Below are positions 1-7,129 of a DNA stretch of 29,960 nucleotides, piece after piece. The first letter of the stretch is position 1. The number at the start of each line of letters is the position of its first letter. Under the pieces are notes generated by a model, which saw only the letters and a program-made list of their open reading frames with translations, was not told the origin of the DNA and made no database searches. The DNA is taken from contig DAOKYY010000038.1 in NCBI GenBank assembly GCA_035325905.1, forward strand, positions 1 to 29,960. The letters run 5' to 3'. Position numbers and translations under genes: made by a program. This stretch comes from DYGX01 sp035325905 (GTDB lineage Bacteria; Chloroflexota; Anaerolineae; Aggregatilineales; Aggregatilineaceae).

Positions 1-16
1 CTCGGTGAGTAGGTTG

Positions 17-44
17 TTGACGCAAGACCGGCGCAGAGTATACT
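17..44 (+). promoter_or_regulatory. sigma70-like promoter of the first sugar ABC operon
   Basis: TTGACG at 17-22 and TATACT at 39-44 are separated by 16 bp, a near-consensus housekeeping promoter. It would start a transcript near position 51 and leave a leader of about 80 nt before the GTG at 130. The leader holds a small palindrome, GTGTC (60-64) and GACAC (70-74), just after the predicted start, which could be an operator. The promoter is read from the sequence; the operator role is a guess. Confidence 0.6.
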
Positions 45-129
45 CAGTGTCATGCGGTTGTGTCAGTCCGACACGGAAATCGCCTACTTAATTGCGGGTC
101 CGCGCGACCTAGTCTCAGTGGAGGATACT

Positions 130-1404
130 GTGAAGAAATTGCTTGTTCTAGTGGTTTTGGCGGCGCTGGTCATCGCGATGGCGCCGTCTGCGCTATTGGC
201 CCAGGAGCAGGTGAACCTGGTCATGGGATCGTGGCGTGTTGACGACGTGGTGCAGATGGAAGCCCTGATCGACGCGTTTGAGGAGCAGCACCCGAACATC
301 ACGATCACCTTCGATCCGACGAACCCGCCCGACTACAACGCCACTCTGCAAACCCAGTTCGAGACCGGCACCGCGCCGGACCTGATGTACCTGCGCTCGT
401 TCGCCACGGGCCGCGCGCTGTATGACGCGGGCTATCTGGCGGACATCAGCGACCTGCCCGGCCTGAGCGACGCCTTCAGCGACCAGTCGCTGTCGGTGTG
501 GCGGACCGAGGACGGCGTGCAGTACGGCGTGCCGTTCATCGCCGTGTCGCACGGCATCTACTACAATGTTGACCTGTTCAACGAGCTGGGGATTGCGATT
601 CCCGAGACCTGGGAAGAGCTTCTCGCCGCTGCCCAAACGCTCAAGGACAACGGCTACGACGCCTTCGCCAACGCCAGCGGCGACCCCTGGACGATCGCCG
701 AGATCGTCTTCATGAACCTGGCCCCGAACTTCATCGGCGGCTATGAGGGGCGTATGGCGTACCTCAACGGCGAGCGCTGCTTCAACGACGAGCACGCGGT
801 GGCGGCTTTCCAGGCCGTGGCCGATCTCGCGCCGTATTTCCCCGAAGATCAGCAGGCGCTGACCTACTACGACAGCCAGCAGATCTTCCTGATGGGCGAG
901 GCGGGCATGTGGATGGGCGGCTCGTGGGACATCCCCTTCTTCGAGTCCGAAGCGCCCGACTTTGAGTGGAGCATCTTCGCGGTGCCCGCGCCGGAGGGCC
1001 AGGAAGAAGAATACGTGACCTTCCACCTCGACGCCGGGATGGGCATGAACGCCGCGACCGAGCACCCCGAAGAAGCGCGCCTGTTCCTGGAGTGGATGAC
1101 CACCGCCGAATTCGCCAACCTGTTCGCGAACCTGCTGCCGGGCTTCTTCCCGCTGAACCAGCAGGCGCCTGAGCTGGAGAATCCACACGCGGCAGCCTTC
1201 ATCGCCCTGAACGAGGGGCGCGGCCTGGATGTGCGTTGGGCGTGGGAAGGGCTGCTCGCTGGCGATCCCGATGGCTACACGCTGATGCAGAACAACTCGA
1301 TCGCGGTTCTCAACGGGACGATGACACCGCAGGAAGCTGCCGATAGCCTGCAAGAAGGTCTCGCGGAGTGGTTCGAGCCGGCGCAGACCTGCCCGGCGGG
1401 CTAG
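130..1404 (+). CDS. Extracellular sugar-binding protein of a CUT1 ABC transporter
   Basis: A 424-residue family 1 solute-binding protein that should capture a sugar outside the membrane and deliver it to the two permeases that follow. The GTG at 130 is chosen because GGAGG lies 5 nt upstream (120-124) and it begins directly with a signal peptide: MKK, a hydrophobic stretch, then a likely signal peptidase I site after SALLA. The frame is open back to an ATG at 52, but that start would bury the signal peptide behind 26 residues. There is no lipobox cysteine. The mature part has the usual two-lobe features, such as the PDLMYLRS, YGVPF and PETWEELLAAA segments. Cysteines near the middle (GERC) and the C-terminus (QTCPAG) might form a disulfide. 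The substrate is unknown; the family and role are well supported. Confidence 0.9.
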   Translation: MKKLLVLVVLAALVIAMAPSALLAQEQVNLVMGSWRVDDVVQMEALIDAFEEQHPNITITFDPTNPPDYNATLQTQFETGTAPDLMYLRSFATGRALYDAGYLADISDLPGLSDAFSDQSLSVWRTEDGVQYGVPFIAVSHGIYYNVDLFNELGIAIPETWEELLAAAQTLKDNGYDAFANASGDPWTIAEIVFMNLAPNFIGGYEGRMAYLNGERCFNDEHAVAAFQAVADLAPYFPEDQQALTYYDSQQIFLMGEAGMWMGGSWDIPFFESEAPDFEWSIFAVPAPEGQEEEYVTFHLDAGMGMNAATEHPEEARLFLEWMTTAEFANLFANLLPGFFPLNQQAPELENPHAAAFIALNEGRGLDVRWAWEGLLAGDPDGYTLMQNNSIAVLNGTMTPQEAADSLQEGLAEWFEPAQTCPAG

Positions 1405-1454
1405 CGCGGCGCGCGCTTTTCTGCGAGGCAGTCGGCAGTTTGTAAGGTCGAAAT

Positions 1455-1482
1455 CCATCGCCCGGCAGCCGTCGGGCGATGG
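1455..1482 (+). terminator. Hairpin with T-rich tail between binding-protein and permease genes
   Basis: A perfect 10-bp stem, CCATCGCCCG at 1455-1464 with CGGGCGATGG at 1473-1482, has an 8-nt loop and is followed by TCTTTCTTT. It looks like an intrinsic terminator, but it sits inside an operon. It probably works as a partial terminator or 3' stabiliser that gives more binding protein than permease, as is common in binding-protein-dependent transport operons. Confidence 0.7.
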
Positions 1483-1566
1483 TCTTTCTTTGCGACGCCC
1501 CGCTGATCGCGCCGCCAATAGAGTTACGGACAGGGATTTGACCGGCCAGAAAGTAGATAGCCCGCG

Positions 1567-2538
1567 ATGGGTGTCGTGACACAATCCTTACGCTCGCTTG
1601 GCTTCACCGGCGACTGGCAGGCGCCCCGCCGCCGGGCGTGGGCCATGTTTCTGATCCCGGCCGTGGTGGTCTACACCATCTTCATGGCGTACCCGCTGGT
1701 GAACTCGATGCGCCTCAGCCTCTACACGGGGGCCGGGCTGCGTCCGACCGAGTTCGTCGGGCTGGAAAATTACCGCGAGCTGCTCACCAACCCGCTGTGG
1801 AAGGACCGCTTCTTCAACGCGCTGGGCAACACCTTCATCTTCTTCGGCATCCACATGGCCGTGCAGAACACGCTGGGGCTGCTGTTCGCCACGCTGCTGG
1901 CGCAGACCAGCCTGTTCGGTCGCAACGTCTACCGCAGCGTCATCTTCGTCCCGGCGACGATGTCCGTGCTGTTAACCGCCTTCCTCTGGCGGTTGATCCT
2001 CAACCCGCGCTGGGGGATGCTCAAGGCGCTGCTGGAAGCTATCGACCGCCCGGAGTGGTTCGCTAGCTGGCTCGGCGACGAGAAGTGGGCGCTAATCGTG
2101 GTGTCGCTGGTGTCGTCGTGGCAATGGGTCGGCCTGCCGACGATGATGTTCCTGGCGGGGCTGATCAACATCTCCGACGAGCTGACTGAGGCCGCGCGCG
2201 TGGACGGCGCCAACGCCTGGCAGATCTGGGCGCGGATCAAGCTCCCGCTGCTGCGCCCGGTGATCGGCATCGTCGCCGTGCTGACCTTCATCGGCAACTT
2301 CAACGCGTTCGACGTGGTCTACGCCATGATGGGCGCGACCGGGCCGCCCAATTACTCGACCGACATCCTGGGAACGTTCTTCTACCGCACCGCGATCGCT
2401 GGCGAGCACCCGGTCGCGCGCCCGGACATGGGCATCGGCGCGGCGGTGGCGACCGTGACCTTCCTGATCCTGATGACCGGCGTCGGGCTGTGGCTGATCT
2501 GGTCGCGGGGCAAGGGGGAAGACGGAGCGGTGCTATGA
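1567..2538 (+). CDS. Sugar ABC transporter permease, MalF-type
   Basis: A 323-residue inner-membrane permease of the binding-protein-dependent type, forming half of the channel with the next gene product. About six hydrophobic segments are visible, the first at roughly residues 26-45 (AMFLIPAVVVYTIFMAYPL). The cytoplasmic EAA loop that contacts the ATPase is clear near residues 205-235 (EAARVDGANAWQIW, then KLPLLRP). The ATG at 1567 has only a weak Shine-Dalgarno, but no better start gives a full first helix. It lies 162 nt after the binding-protein gene, beyond the hairpin, and its stop overlaps the next start by 4 bp (ATGA), indicating translational coupling. No ATPase gene follows in this operon. 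Confidence 0.9.
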   Translation: MGVVTQSLRSLGFTGDWQAPRRRAWAMFLIPAVVVYTIFMAYPLVNSMRLSLYTGAGLRPTEFVGLENYRELLTNPLWKDRFFNALGNTFIFFGIHMAVQNTLGLLFATLLAQTSLFGRNVYRSVIFVPATMSVLLTAFLWRLILNPRWGMLKALLEAIDRPEWFASWLGDEKWALIVVSLVSSWQWVGLPTMMFLAGLINISDELTEAARVDGANAWQIWARIKLPLLRPVIGIVAVLTFIGNFNAFDVVYAMMGATGPPNYSTDILGTFFYRTAIAGEHPVARPDMGIGAAVATVTFLILMTGVGLWLIWSRGKGEDGAVL

Positions 2539-3695
2539 TCGATCTGCTGGCATGGGTCGTGGGGAACGCGGGCGCGCTGGGCTGGCTGCTGCTGGGGATG
2601 GCGGTCGGGGGCCTGCTGACGCCGCGCTTCGCGCGCGAGACGACCGATCTTGACCTGGCGACCTGGCTCGGCGCGGCGATCGGGCTGGCGGCTGCCGCCG
2701 TGACGCTCGCGGCGGGCGCGCTCGACAGCGGGACCGGGCAGATCGCCGGCGCCCTGGCGTTGGCGGGCGTGCTGCTGATCTACTGGCTGGCGATCGTGCC
2801 GCGCCTGCCGCGCCGCTCGCGCCAACGCAATGCGCTGCTGGACCACACTATCCACCGCTACCGGTTCGACAGCTTCCTCGGCCAGTTAGCATCGCACATC
2901 ATCCTGATCGTGTGGTCGCTGGTCGTGCTGGCGCCGCTGTGGACGATGCTGGTCAACTCGCTGAAGGACAAGCGCGAGATTTTCCGCACGCCGTTTAGCT
3001 GGCCGACTTCCGACATCCGCACGCTGGACGGCTACAAGAGCGCGTGGGTCGATGGGCAGTTCGACCTCTATTTCCGCAACAGCCTGACTGTCACCATCAC
3101 CTCGCTGCTGGTCATCCTGGCGATCGGCGCGCTGGCCTCGTATGCCCTGGCGAACTGGCGCGGGCGAGCGTCGTCCGCGATCTACCTCTATTTCGTCGCC
3201 GGGCTGATGGTCCCGATCCGGCTCGGCACGATCAACATCGTGACCATCGTGCAGGACCTCGGCCTGAGCGACAGCCTGGCGGCGCTGATCCCAATCTACG
3301 TCGCGATGGGGCTGCCGATCACAGTCTTCGTGCTGACGACGTTTATGCGCGGCGTGCCCAAAGACCTGATCGACGCGGCGCGCATGGACGGCGCGTCGGA
3401 GTTCCGCGTCTTCGCGCGCGTTATGCTGCCGCTGACGCGGCCCGCGCTGGCGACCGTCACGGTCTTCAACATGATCCCGATCTGGAACGACCTGTGGTTC
3501 CCGCTGATCCTGACGCGGGCGGAAGGCGACCGCACCGTGACCTATGGCGTGTCGCTGCTGTTCGGCCAGTACCAGACCGACTGGAACGCGATTCTCAGCA
3601 CGCTGTCGCTGGCTTCGCTGCCGGTGCTGATCCTCTACCTGCTGATGTCCAAGCAGTTTATCAAGGGCTTGACCGCCGGGGCGGTCAAGGGCTAG
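2535..3695 (+). CDS. Sugar ABC transporter permease, MalG-type, with N-terminal membrane extension
   Basis: A 386-residue second permease of the sugar importer. The ATG at 2535 overlaps the preceding stop (ATGA); an upstream in-frame GTG at 2490 is less likely. The last 280 or so residues are an ordinary MalG-like permease: a first core helix near IVWSLVVLAPLW, the EAA loop DAARMDGASEFRVFARVMLP, and the typical C-terminus KQFIKGLTAGAVKG. The first 105 or so residues are additional and contain three predicted helices (about 4-24, 42-61 and 67-90) followed by a basic segment RLPRRSRQR. MalG proteins usually run near 280-300 residues and lack this. A similar but different extension is present on the MalG-type permease at 24688-26010. 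Confidence 0.88.
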   Translation: MIDLLAWVVGNAGALGWLLLGMAVGGLLTPRFARETTDLDLATWLGAAIGLAAAAVTLAAGALDSGTGQIAGALALAGVLLIYWLAIVPRLPRRSRQRNALLDHTIHRYRFDSFLGQLASHIILIVWSLVVLAPLWTMLVNSLKDKREIFRTPFSWPTSDIRTLDGYKSAWVDGQFDLYFRNSLTVTITSLLVILAIGALASYALANWRGRASSAIYLYFVAGLMVPIRLGTINIVTIVQDLGLSDSLAALIPIYVAMGLPITVFVLTTFMRGVPKDLIDAARMDGASEFRVFARVMLPLTRPALATVTVFNMIPIWNDLWFPLILTRAEGDRTVTYGVSLLFGQYQTDWNAILSTLSLASLPVLILYLLMSKQFIKGLTAGAVKG

Positions 3696-3893
3696 CGCGA
3701 AGGCAGCGAAACGCAGCCAGGAATAGCCAGGAACGGCTGGAGACAGCCGGGACATTGCGGAGCGGGATAGGGCAGGCGGGCAGCGGACTGGCACGCTCGG
3801 CCCTTTCCCGCTCTTCCTTGTTTTTCTCTTCCCGTCTCTCCCGCTTTTAGCTGTTCTTGGCCGCTTTTGGCTGCTTTCCGCTGCCTTTCGCTA
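3693..3893. repeat. Decamer-phased imperfect inverted repeat, element A
   Basis: This noncoding stretch between the permease stop and the FAD-enzyme leader is made of degenerate 10-bp units. On the purine-rich strand of each arm the consensus is roughly YAGCNAAAAG. The left arm reads rightward from the TAG stop of the permease (3693-3695): units such as CAGCGAAACG, CAGCCAGGAA and TAGCCAGGAA. The right arm, read on the minus strand from 3893, gives TAGCGAAAGG, CAGCGGAAAG, CAGCCAAAAG, CGGCCAAGAA and so on. By eye the arms agree at about three quarters of positions over some 60 bp, so a transcript could fold into a very long imperfect hairpin. Function unknown; termination, 3' end protection or intrinsic DNA bending are all possible. 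This accounts for most of the 318-nt gene-free gap. Confidence 0.75.
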
Positions 3894-3964
3894 ATCAGCC
3901 GCAGGTCCGACCCCATCTCCGCCAAAGGGCGGATGTGCCCGGCGCGCCGGAGACCTATCCTGAA

Positions 3965-3997
3965 AGCGTTCAGATGAGTTGAAATCTGCAAAACGCT
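3965..3997 (+). promoter_or_regulatory. Hairpin directly before the Shine-Dalgarno of the FAD oxidoreductase
   Basis: AGCGTT (3965-3970) pairs with AACGCT (3992-3997), and inside it CAGAT (3971-3975) pairs with ATCTG (3984-3988), leaving an 8-nt loop and a 3-nt bulge. It ends one base before the AAGGAGG at 3999-4005. It could be an RNA element that sets access to the ribosome-binding site or, as DNA, an operator. The fold is visible; the role is inferred. Confidence 0.4.
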
Positions 3998-4013
3998 CAA
4001 GGAGGGCGCCCCG

Positions 4014-5426
4014 ATGGCCGCGATCCCAACGCCGTTCATTCAGGTCGCGCAGAGCACGCTCGACACTCTGCGCGAGTCATTGCAAGGCGATCTCTTCGCG
4101 CCGGGCGACGCCGGGTATGACGAGGCGCGCCTGGCCTGGAACCGCGCGACGAACCAGTATCCCGCGCTGATTCTGAGCGCCGCCAGCGCGGCGGACATTG
4201 TCCTGGCGGTGCGCTTTGCGCGGGCCGAAGGGCTTGGGATTGCAGTGCAATCGACCGGGCATGGCGTCGTCACCCCGGCGGATGGCGCGCTGCTCGTCCT
4301 GACCTCGCGCTTGGCAGATGTTCAGGTGGACGCCGAGAGCCAGACGGCCTGGGTTGGCGCCGGAGCGAAATGGGGGGCCGTGCTGGCGAAAACACAGGAG
4401 TTCGGTCTCGCGCCGCTGCTCGGCTCGTCGCCGGGCGTTGGCGCGGTCGGCTACACGCTCGGCGGCGGGATGGGCTGGCTGGCGCGCAAGTATGGCATGG
4501 CGCTCGACAGCGTGCTGCGCTTCGAAGTCGTGACGGCGAACGGCCGGCTGATCGAGGCCAGCGACGCCAAGAACCCCGATCTGTTCTGGGCGTTGCGCGG
4601 CGGAGGCGGCGGCTTCGCGATCGTGACCGGAATGGAGATTCAGGTCTATCCGGTGGCGACCGTTTACGGCGGCGACATGCTTTACCCAATTGAGGTCGCC
4701 AGAGAGGTCTACACGCGCTACCGTGACTGGATTGCGTCCGCGCCTGACGCGCTGACATCCTCAATCGTGACGATGAACTTCCCGCCGGCGCCGCCGGTGC
4801 CGGAGCCGCTACGCGGCAAGTCGGGCGTGATTCTGCGTGGCTGCTACGCGGGGCCGGTCGAGGAAGGCGAGGCGCTGTTTCACCACTGGTTCGACTGGAT
4901 ACCGCCGATCATGAGCAGCTTCCGGGCGATGCCCTTCACCGAAGTCGCGTCGATCAGCAAAGACCCTGAAGGTCCGATGCCGGGCGTCGTGTCCGGCGCG
5001 TGGCTGCGCGACCTGGACGACGAGACGATCGACACGCTGCTGAGCTACGCGATCTCCGACAACGGGTCGTCGCCGCTGACCGTAACCGAGGTGCGGCATG
5101 CTGGGGGCGCGATCAGCCGCGTCGCGCCGGGCGCTACTCCCTTTGGGCACCGCGACGCGCCGCTGGTGCTGAGCCTGATCGGTTCGGCTGCGACGCCTGA
5201 GCGGCAGGCCGTGACCCAGGAGTACATGGACGAGTTCAAGCGGGCGCTGGAGCCGCACCTGTCCGGCGTGTACATGAACTTCCTGGGCGCGCACGAGGCG
5301 CACGCGCGGACGGCGGAGGCCTATTCCGGCGAGGCGTACCGGCGCCTGATGGCCGTCAAGGCCGCCTACGATCCCGATAACGCCTTGCGCTTCGCCTTCC
5401 CGATCCCCCCGGCGGTCGCCGGCTGA
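4014..5426 (+). CDS. FAD-dependent oxidoreductase, berberine-bridge-enzyme-like
   Basis: A 470-residue flavoprotein of the PCMH/VAO fold with a C-terminal BBE segment. Such enzymes oxidise alcohols, sugars or secondary metabolites and often pass electrons to oxygen. The start has an excellent AAGGAGG 8 nt upstream. The N-terminal FAD domain shows QSTGHG, with H83 in the place of the histidine that binds FAD covalently, and a glycine-rich stretch (GVGAVGYTLGGGMGW, about residues 142-156). The position where bicovalent family members carry the cysteine reads GSSPGVG, so only a single covalent link is expected. ALRGGGGGFAIVT and a terminal BBE-like region (YRRLMAVKAAYDPDNALRF) complete the family pattern. 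There is no signal peptide, so it should be cytoplasmic. It is separated from the sugar operon by the repeat element; its substrate is unknown. Confidence 0.85.
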   Translation: MAAIPTPFIQVAQSTLDTLRESLQGDLFAPGDAGYDEARLAWNRATNQYPALILSAASAADIVLAVRFARAEGLGIAVQSTGHGVVTPADGALLVLTSRLADVQVDAESQTAWVGAGAKWGAVLAKTQEFGLAPLLGSSPGVGAVGYTLGGGMGWLARKYGMALDSVLRFEVVTANGRLIEASDAKNPDLFWALRGGGGGFAIVTGMEIQVYPVATVYGGDMLYPIEVAREVYTRYRDWIASAPDALTSSIVTMNFPPAPPVPEPLRGKSGVILRGCYAGPVEEGEALFHHWFDWIPPIMSSFRAMPFTEVASISKDPEGPMPGVVSGAWLRDLDDETIDTLLSYAISDNGSSPLTVTEVRHAGGAISRVAPGATPFGHRDAPLVLSLIGSAATPERQAVTQEYMDEFKRALEPHLSGVYMNFLGAHEAHARTAEAYSGEAYRRLMAVKAAYDPDNALRFAFPIPPAVAG

Positions 5427-5460
5427 CGCGCGCTTTCTGGCGGGACGCCTGCATAGACGC

Positions 5461-5490
5461 ACACGCCCGGATGCGCGCATCCGGGCGTGT
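5461..5490. terminator. Strong palindromic terminator between convergent genes
   Basis: A perfect 13-bp stem (ACACGCCCGGATG at 5461-5473 with CATCCGGGCGTGT at 5478-5490) and a CGCG loop lie between the convergent FAD oxidoreductase and phoU genes. On the plus strand it is followed by TGTTCT; on the minus strand the tail is not T-rich. It most likely ends the plus-strand transcript and may also end the pst-phoU transcript. Confidence 0.7.
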
Positions 5491-5517
5491 TGTTCTCGCG
5501 TGTTCCGGCGCGGGAAC

Positions 5518-6204
5518 TCAGTCCCCGGCCTTGTAGGTGTGGATGTTCATTTCCTCGATCGTGCCGGTGACGGTGTAGATGATACGTTCGGCCACGTTGG
5601 TTGCCAGGTCGCCGACGCGCTCCAGGTTCTGAGCGGCGCGCATCACCCCGAACGACGCCGTGATCTTCTTTTCCTTCTGCGATTTCACCGCGTGCTCGAT
5701 GGTCTGATTCAGCACCTGGGCGAACAGGGCGTCCAGCTCCGTGTCGCGCTCGATAACGTGCTTGGCGAGCACAATGTCGTCGTTGGCGTAAGCCTGAATG
5801 CAGCTTTGCAGCATCAGCTTGACGAGCTTGCTCATGCGCTCCAGCTCGGCGATATGCGCGGTCTTCGGCGAGCGCTGAAGCTGGCGGAAGGATTCGGCGA
5901 TGTCTTTCGCCTTGTCGCCCACGCGCTCCAGGTCGATGATGATGTTCATCGCCGCGATCAGGAAGCGGAGATCGCGCGCGGTGGGCTGCTGCGTCGCGAT
6001 CACGCGGAAGCAGCGCGCCTCGATGGCGTAACGCGTCTCGTTCACTTTCTCGTCGATCGCGAACACGCGCTCCGGGATGCCCGCCTCCAGCGTTTCCATC
6101 CCTTGCAGGGCCAGCACGAGCTGATCGTAAACCAACTGCGCCATGTCGATCACGCTCTGGCGCAGGTCTTGAAGCTCTTGGTCAAAACGCTCCCGCAGGG
6201 TCAT
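5518..6204 (-). CDS. phoU: Phosphate-signalling regulator PhoU
   Basis: A 228-residue PhoU protein, the negative modulator linking the Pst transporter to phosphate sensing. It is an all-alpha protein with two repeated three-helix bundles, the usual PhoU length. Metal-binding-type E/D-rich patterns appear in both repeats: near residue 80-95 (DLRFLIAAMNIIIDLERVGDKAKDIAE) and near residue 180-205 (FGVMRAAQNLERVGDLATNVAE). It is the last gene of the pst operon, 148 nt after pstB1. That gap is longer than elsewhere in the operon and may hold an internal promoter, though none is convincing. Identification is secure from the repeated motifs and the operon context. Confidence 0.95.
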   Translation of the reverse strand: MTLRERFDQELQDLRQSVIDMAQLVYDQLVLALQGMETLEAGIPERVFAIDEKVNETRYAIEARCFRVIATQQPTARDLRFLIAAMNIIIDLERVGDKAKDIAESFRQLQRSPKTAHIAELERMSKLVKLMLQSCIQAYANDDIVLAKHVIERDTELDALFAQVLNQTIEHAVKSQKEKKITASFGVMRAAQNLERVGDLATNVAERIIYTVTGTIEEMNIHTYKAGD

Positions 6205-6352
6205 AGCAGGGTATCCTCAGCACTCGTCAAACCGGCTCTCTTCACAGCGAGTCTCAACTACATGTCGTGGCGTGCGGCGGACACCGTCCCGGCGCAGGCT
6301 TTGCCACGCAAGCCCCCTTATTTGCTAGTGTACCGGAATTCAGGGGCGATTC

Positions 6353-7129
6353 CTAGCCGCGCCGTCCGGTGATATACGCTTCGGTCAGCGCCTCGCGCGG
6401 GGTGCTGAATAGCCGCTCGGTCTCGTCAAACTCGACCAGCCGCCCCAGCCAGAAGAACCCGGTCCGGTCCGAGACGCGCGCCGCCTGCTGCATGTTGTGC
6501 GTCACGATCACGATCGTATAATGCTCCGCCAGCTCGCGCATCAGGTCCTCGACGCGCAGCGTGGCGACCGGGTCGAGCGCGGAGCACGGCTCGTCCATCA
6601 GGATCACGTCCGGCTTGACCGCGATCGTCCGCGCGATGCACAGGCGTTGCTGCTGGCCGGGGTTGAGGTTGAGCGCCGAGTCGTGCAGCCGGTGCTTGAC
6701 TTCGTCCCACAGTCCGGCGCCGGCCAGGCTCTGGCGGACTACATCGCCCAGGTCGCTGCGGCGGGCTGTGCCCAGCACGCGCGGCCCGAAGGCTACATTG
6801 TCGTAGATCGATTGCGGGAACGGGTTGGGCCGCTGGAACACCATCCCGACGCGCTGCCGTAGCTCGGTCACGTCCACTTCCGGGTCGTAGATGTTCCTGC
6901 CGTCGAGCCGGATATCGCCGACCGGTCGCGCGCCGGGGATCGTGTCGTTCATGCGGTTCAGCGCCCGCAGAAAGGTGGACTTGCCGCAGCCCGACGGGCC
7001 GATCAGCGCGGTGATCTCGTTCTGGCCGATGCCCAGCGTCAGGCCGTCCAGCGCCAGAAAGTCGCCGTAGTAGAAGCTGAAATCCCGCACGTCGATCTTG
7101 ATTGATCGCTCGGTCGCCGCTCGTGTCAT
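6353..7129 (-). CDS. pstB: Phosphate ABC transporter ATPase PstB, copy 1 (degenerate signature motif)
   Basis: A 258-residue PstB-type ATPase for phosphate import. Walker A GPSGCGKST (44-52), Q-loop Q99 in VFQRPNPFP, Walker B ILMDEP (D179, E180) and H-loop H211 in VTHNMQQ are all intact. The ABC signature is not: where PstB has LSGGQ, this protein reads LNPGQ (155-159), followed by the normal QQRLCIAR. The neighbouring pstB2 has an intact signature but a damaged Walker B and Q-loop, so the two would make one good and one dead ATP site as a heterodimer. The first codon overlaps the pstB2 stop. The rest of the sequence is a conventional PstB, so loss of function by decay is unlikely. Confidence 0.93.
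   Translation of the reverse strand: MTRAATERSIKIDVRDFSFYYGDFLALDGLTLGIGQNEITALIGPSGCGKSTFLRALNRMNDTIPGARPVGDIRLDGRNIYDPEVDVTELRQRVGMVFQRPNPFPQSIYDNVAFGPRVLGTARRSDLGDVVRQSLAGAGLWDEVKHRLHDSALNLNPGQQQRLCIARTIAVKPDVILMDEPCSALDPVATLRVEDLMRELAEHYTIVIVTHNMQQAARVSDRTGFFWLGRLVEFDETERLFSTPREALTEAYITGRRG

Noticed and set aside
3693..3893. CRISPR array, because of many short repeats in a row
   Set aside because: Units are 10 bp and contiguous with no spacers, they occur in opposite orientations, and no cas gene is near.
6298..6315. A terminator between pstB1 and phoU
   Set aside because: A GGCTT/AAGCC hairpin with a bulge exists, but there is no T-run and phoU is expected in the same operon.
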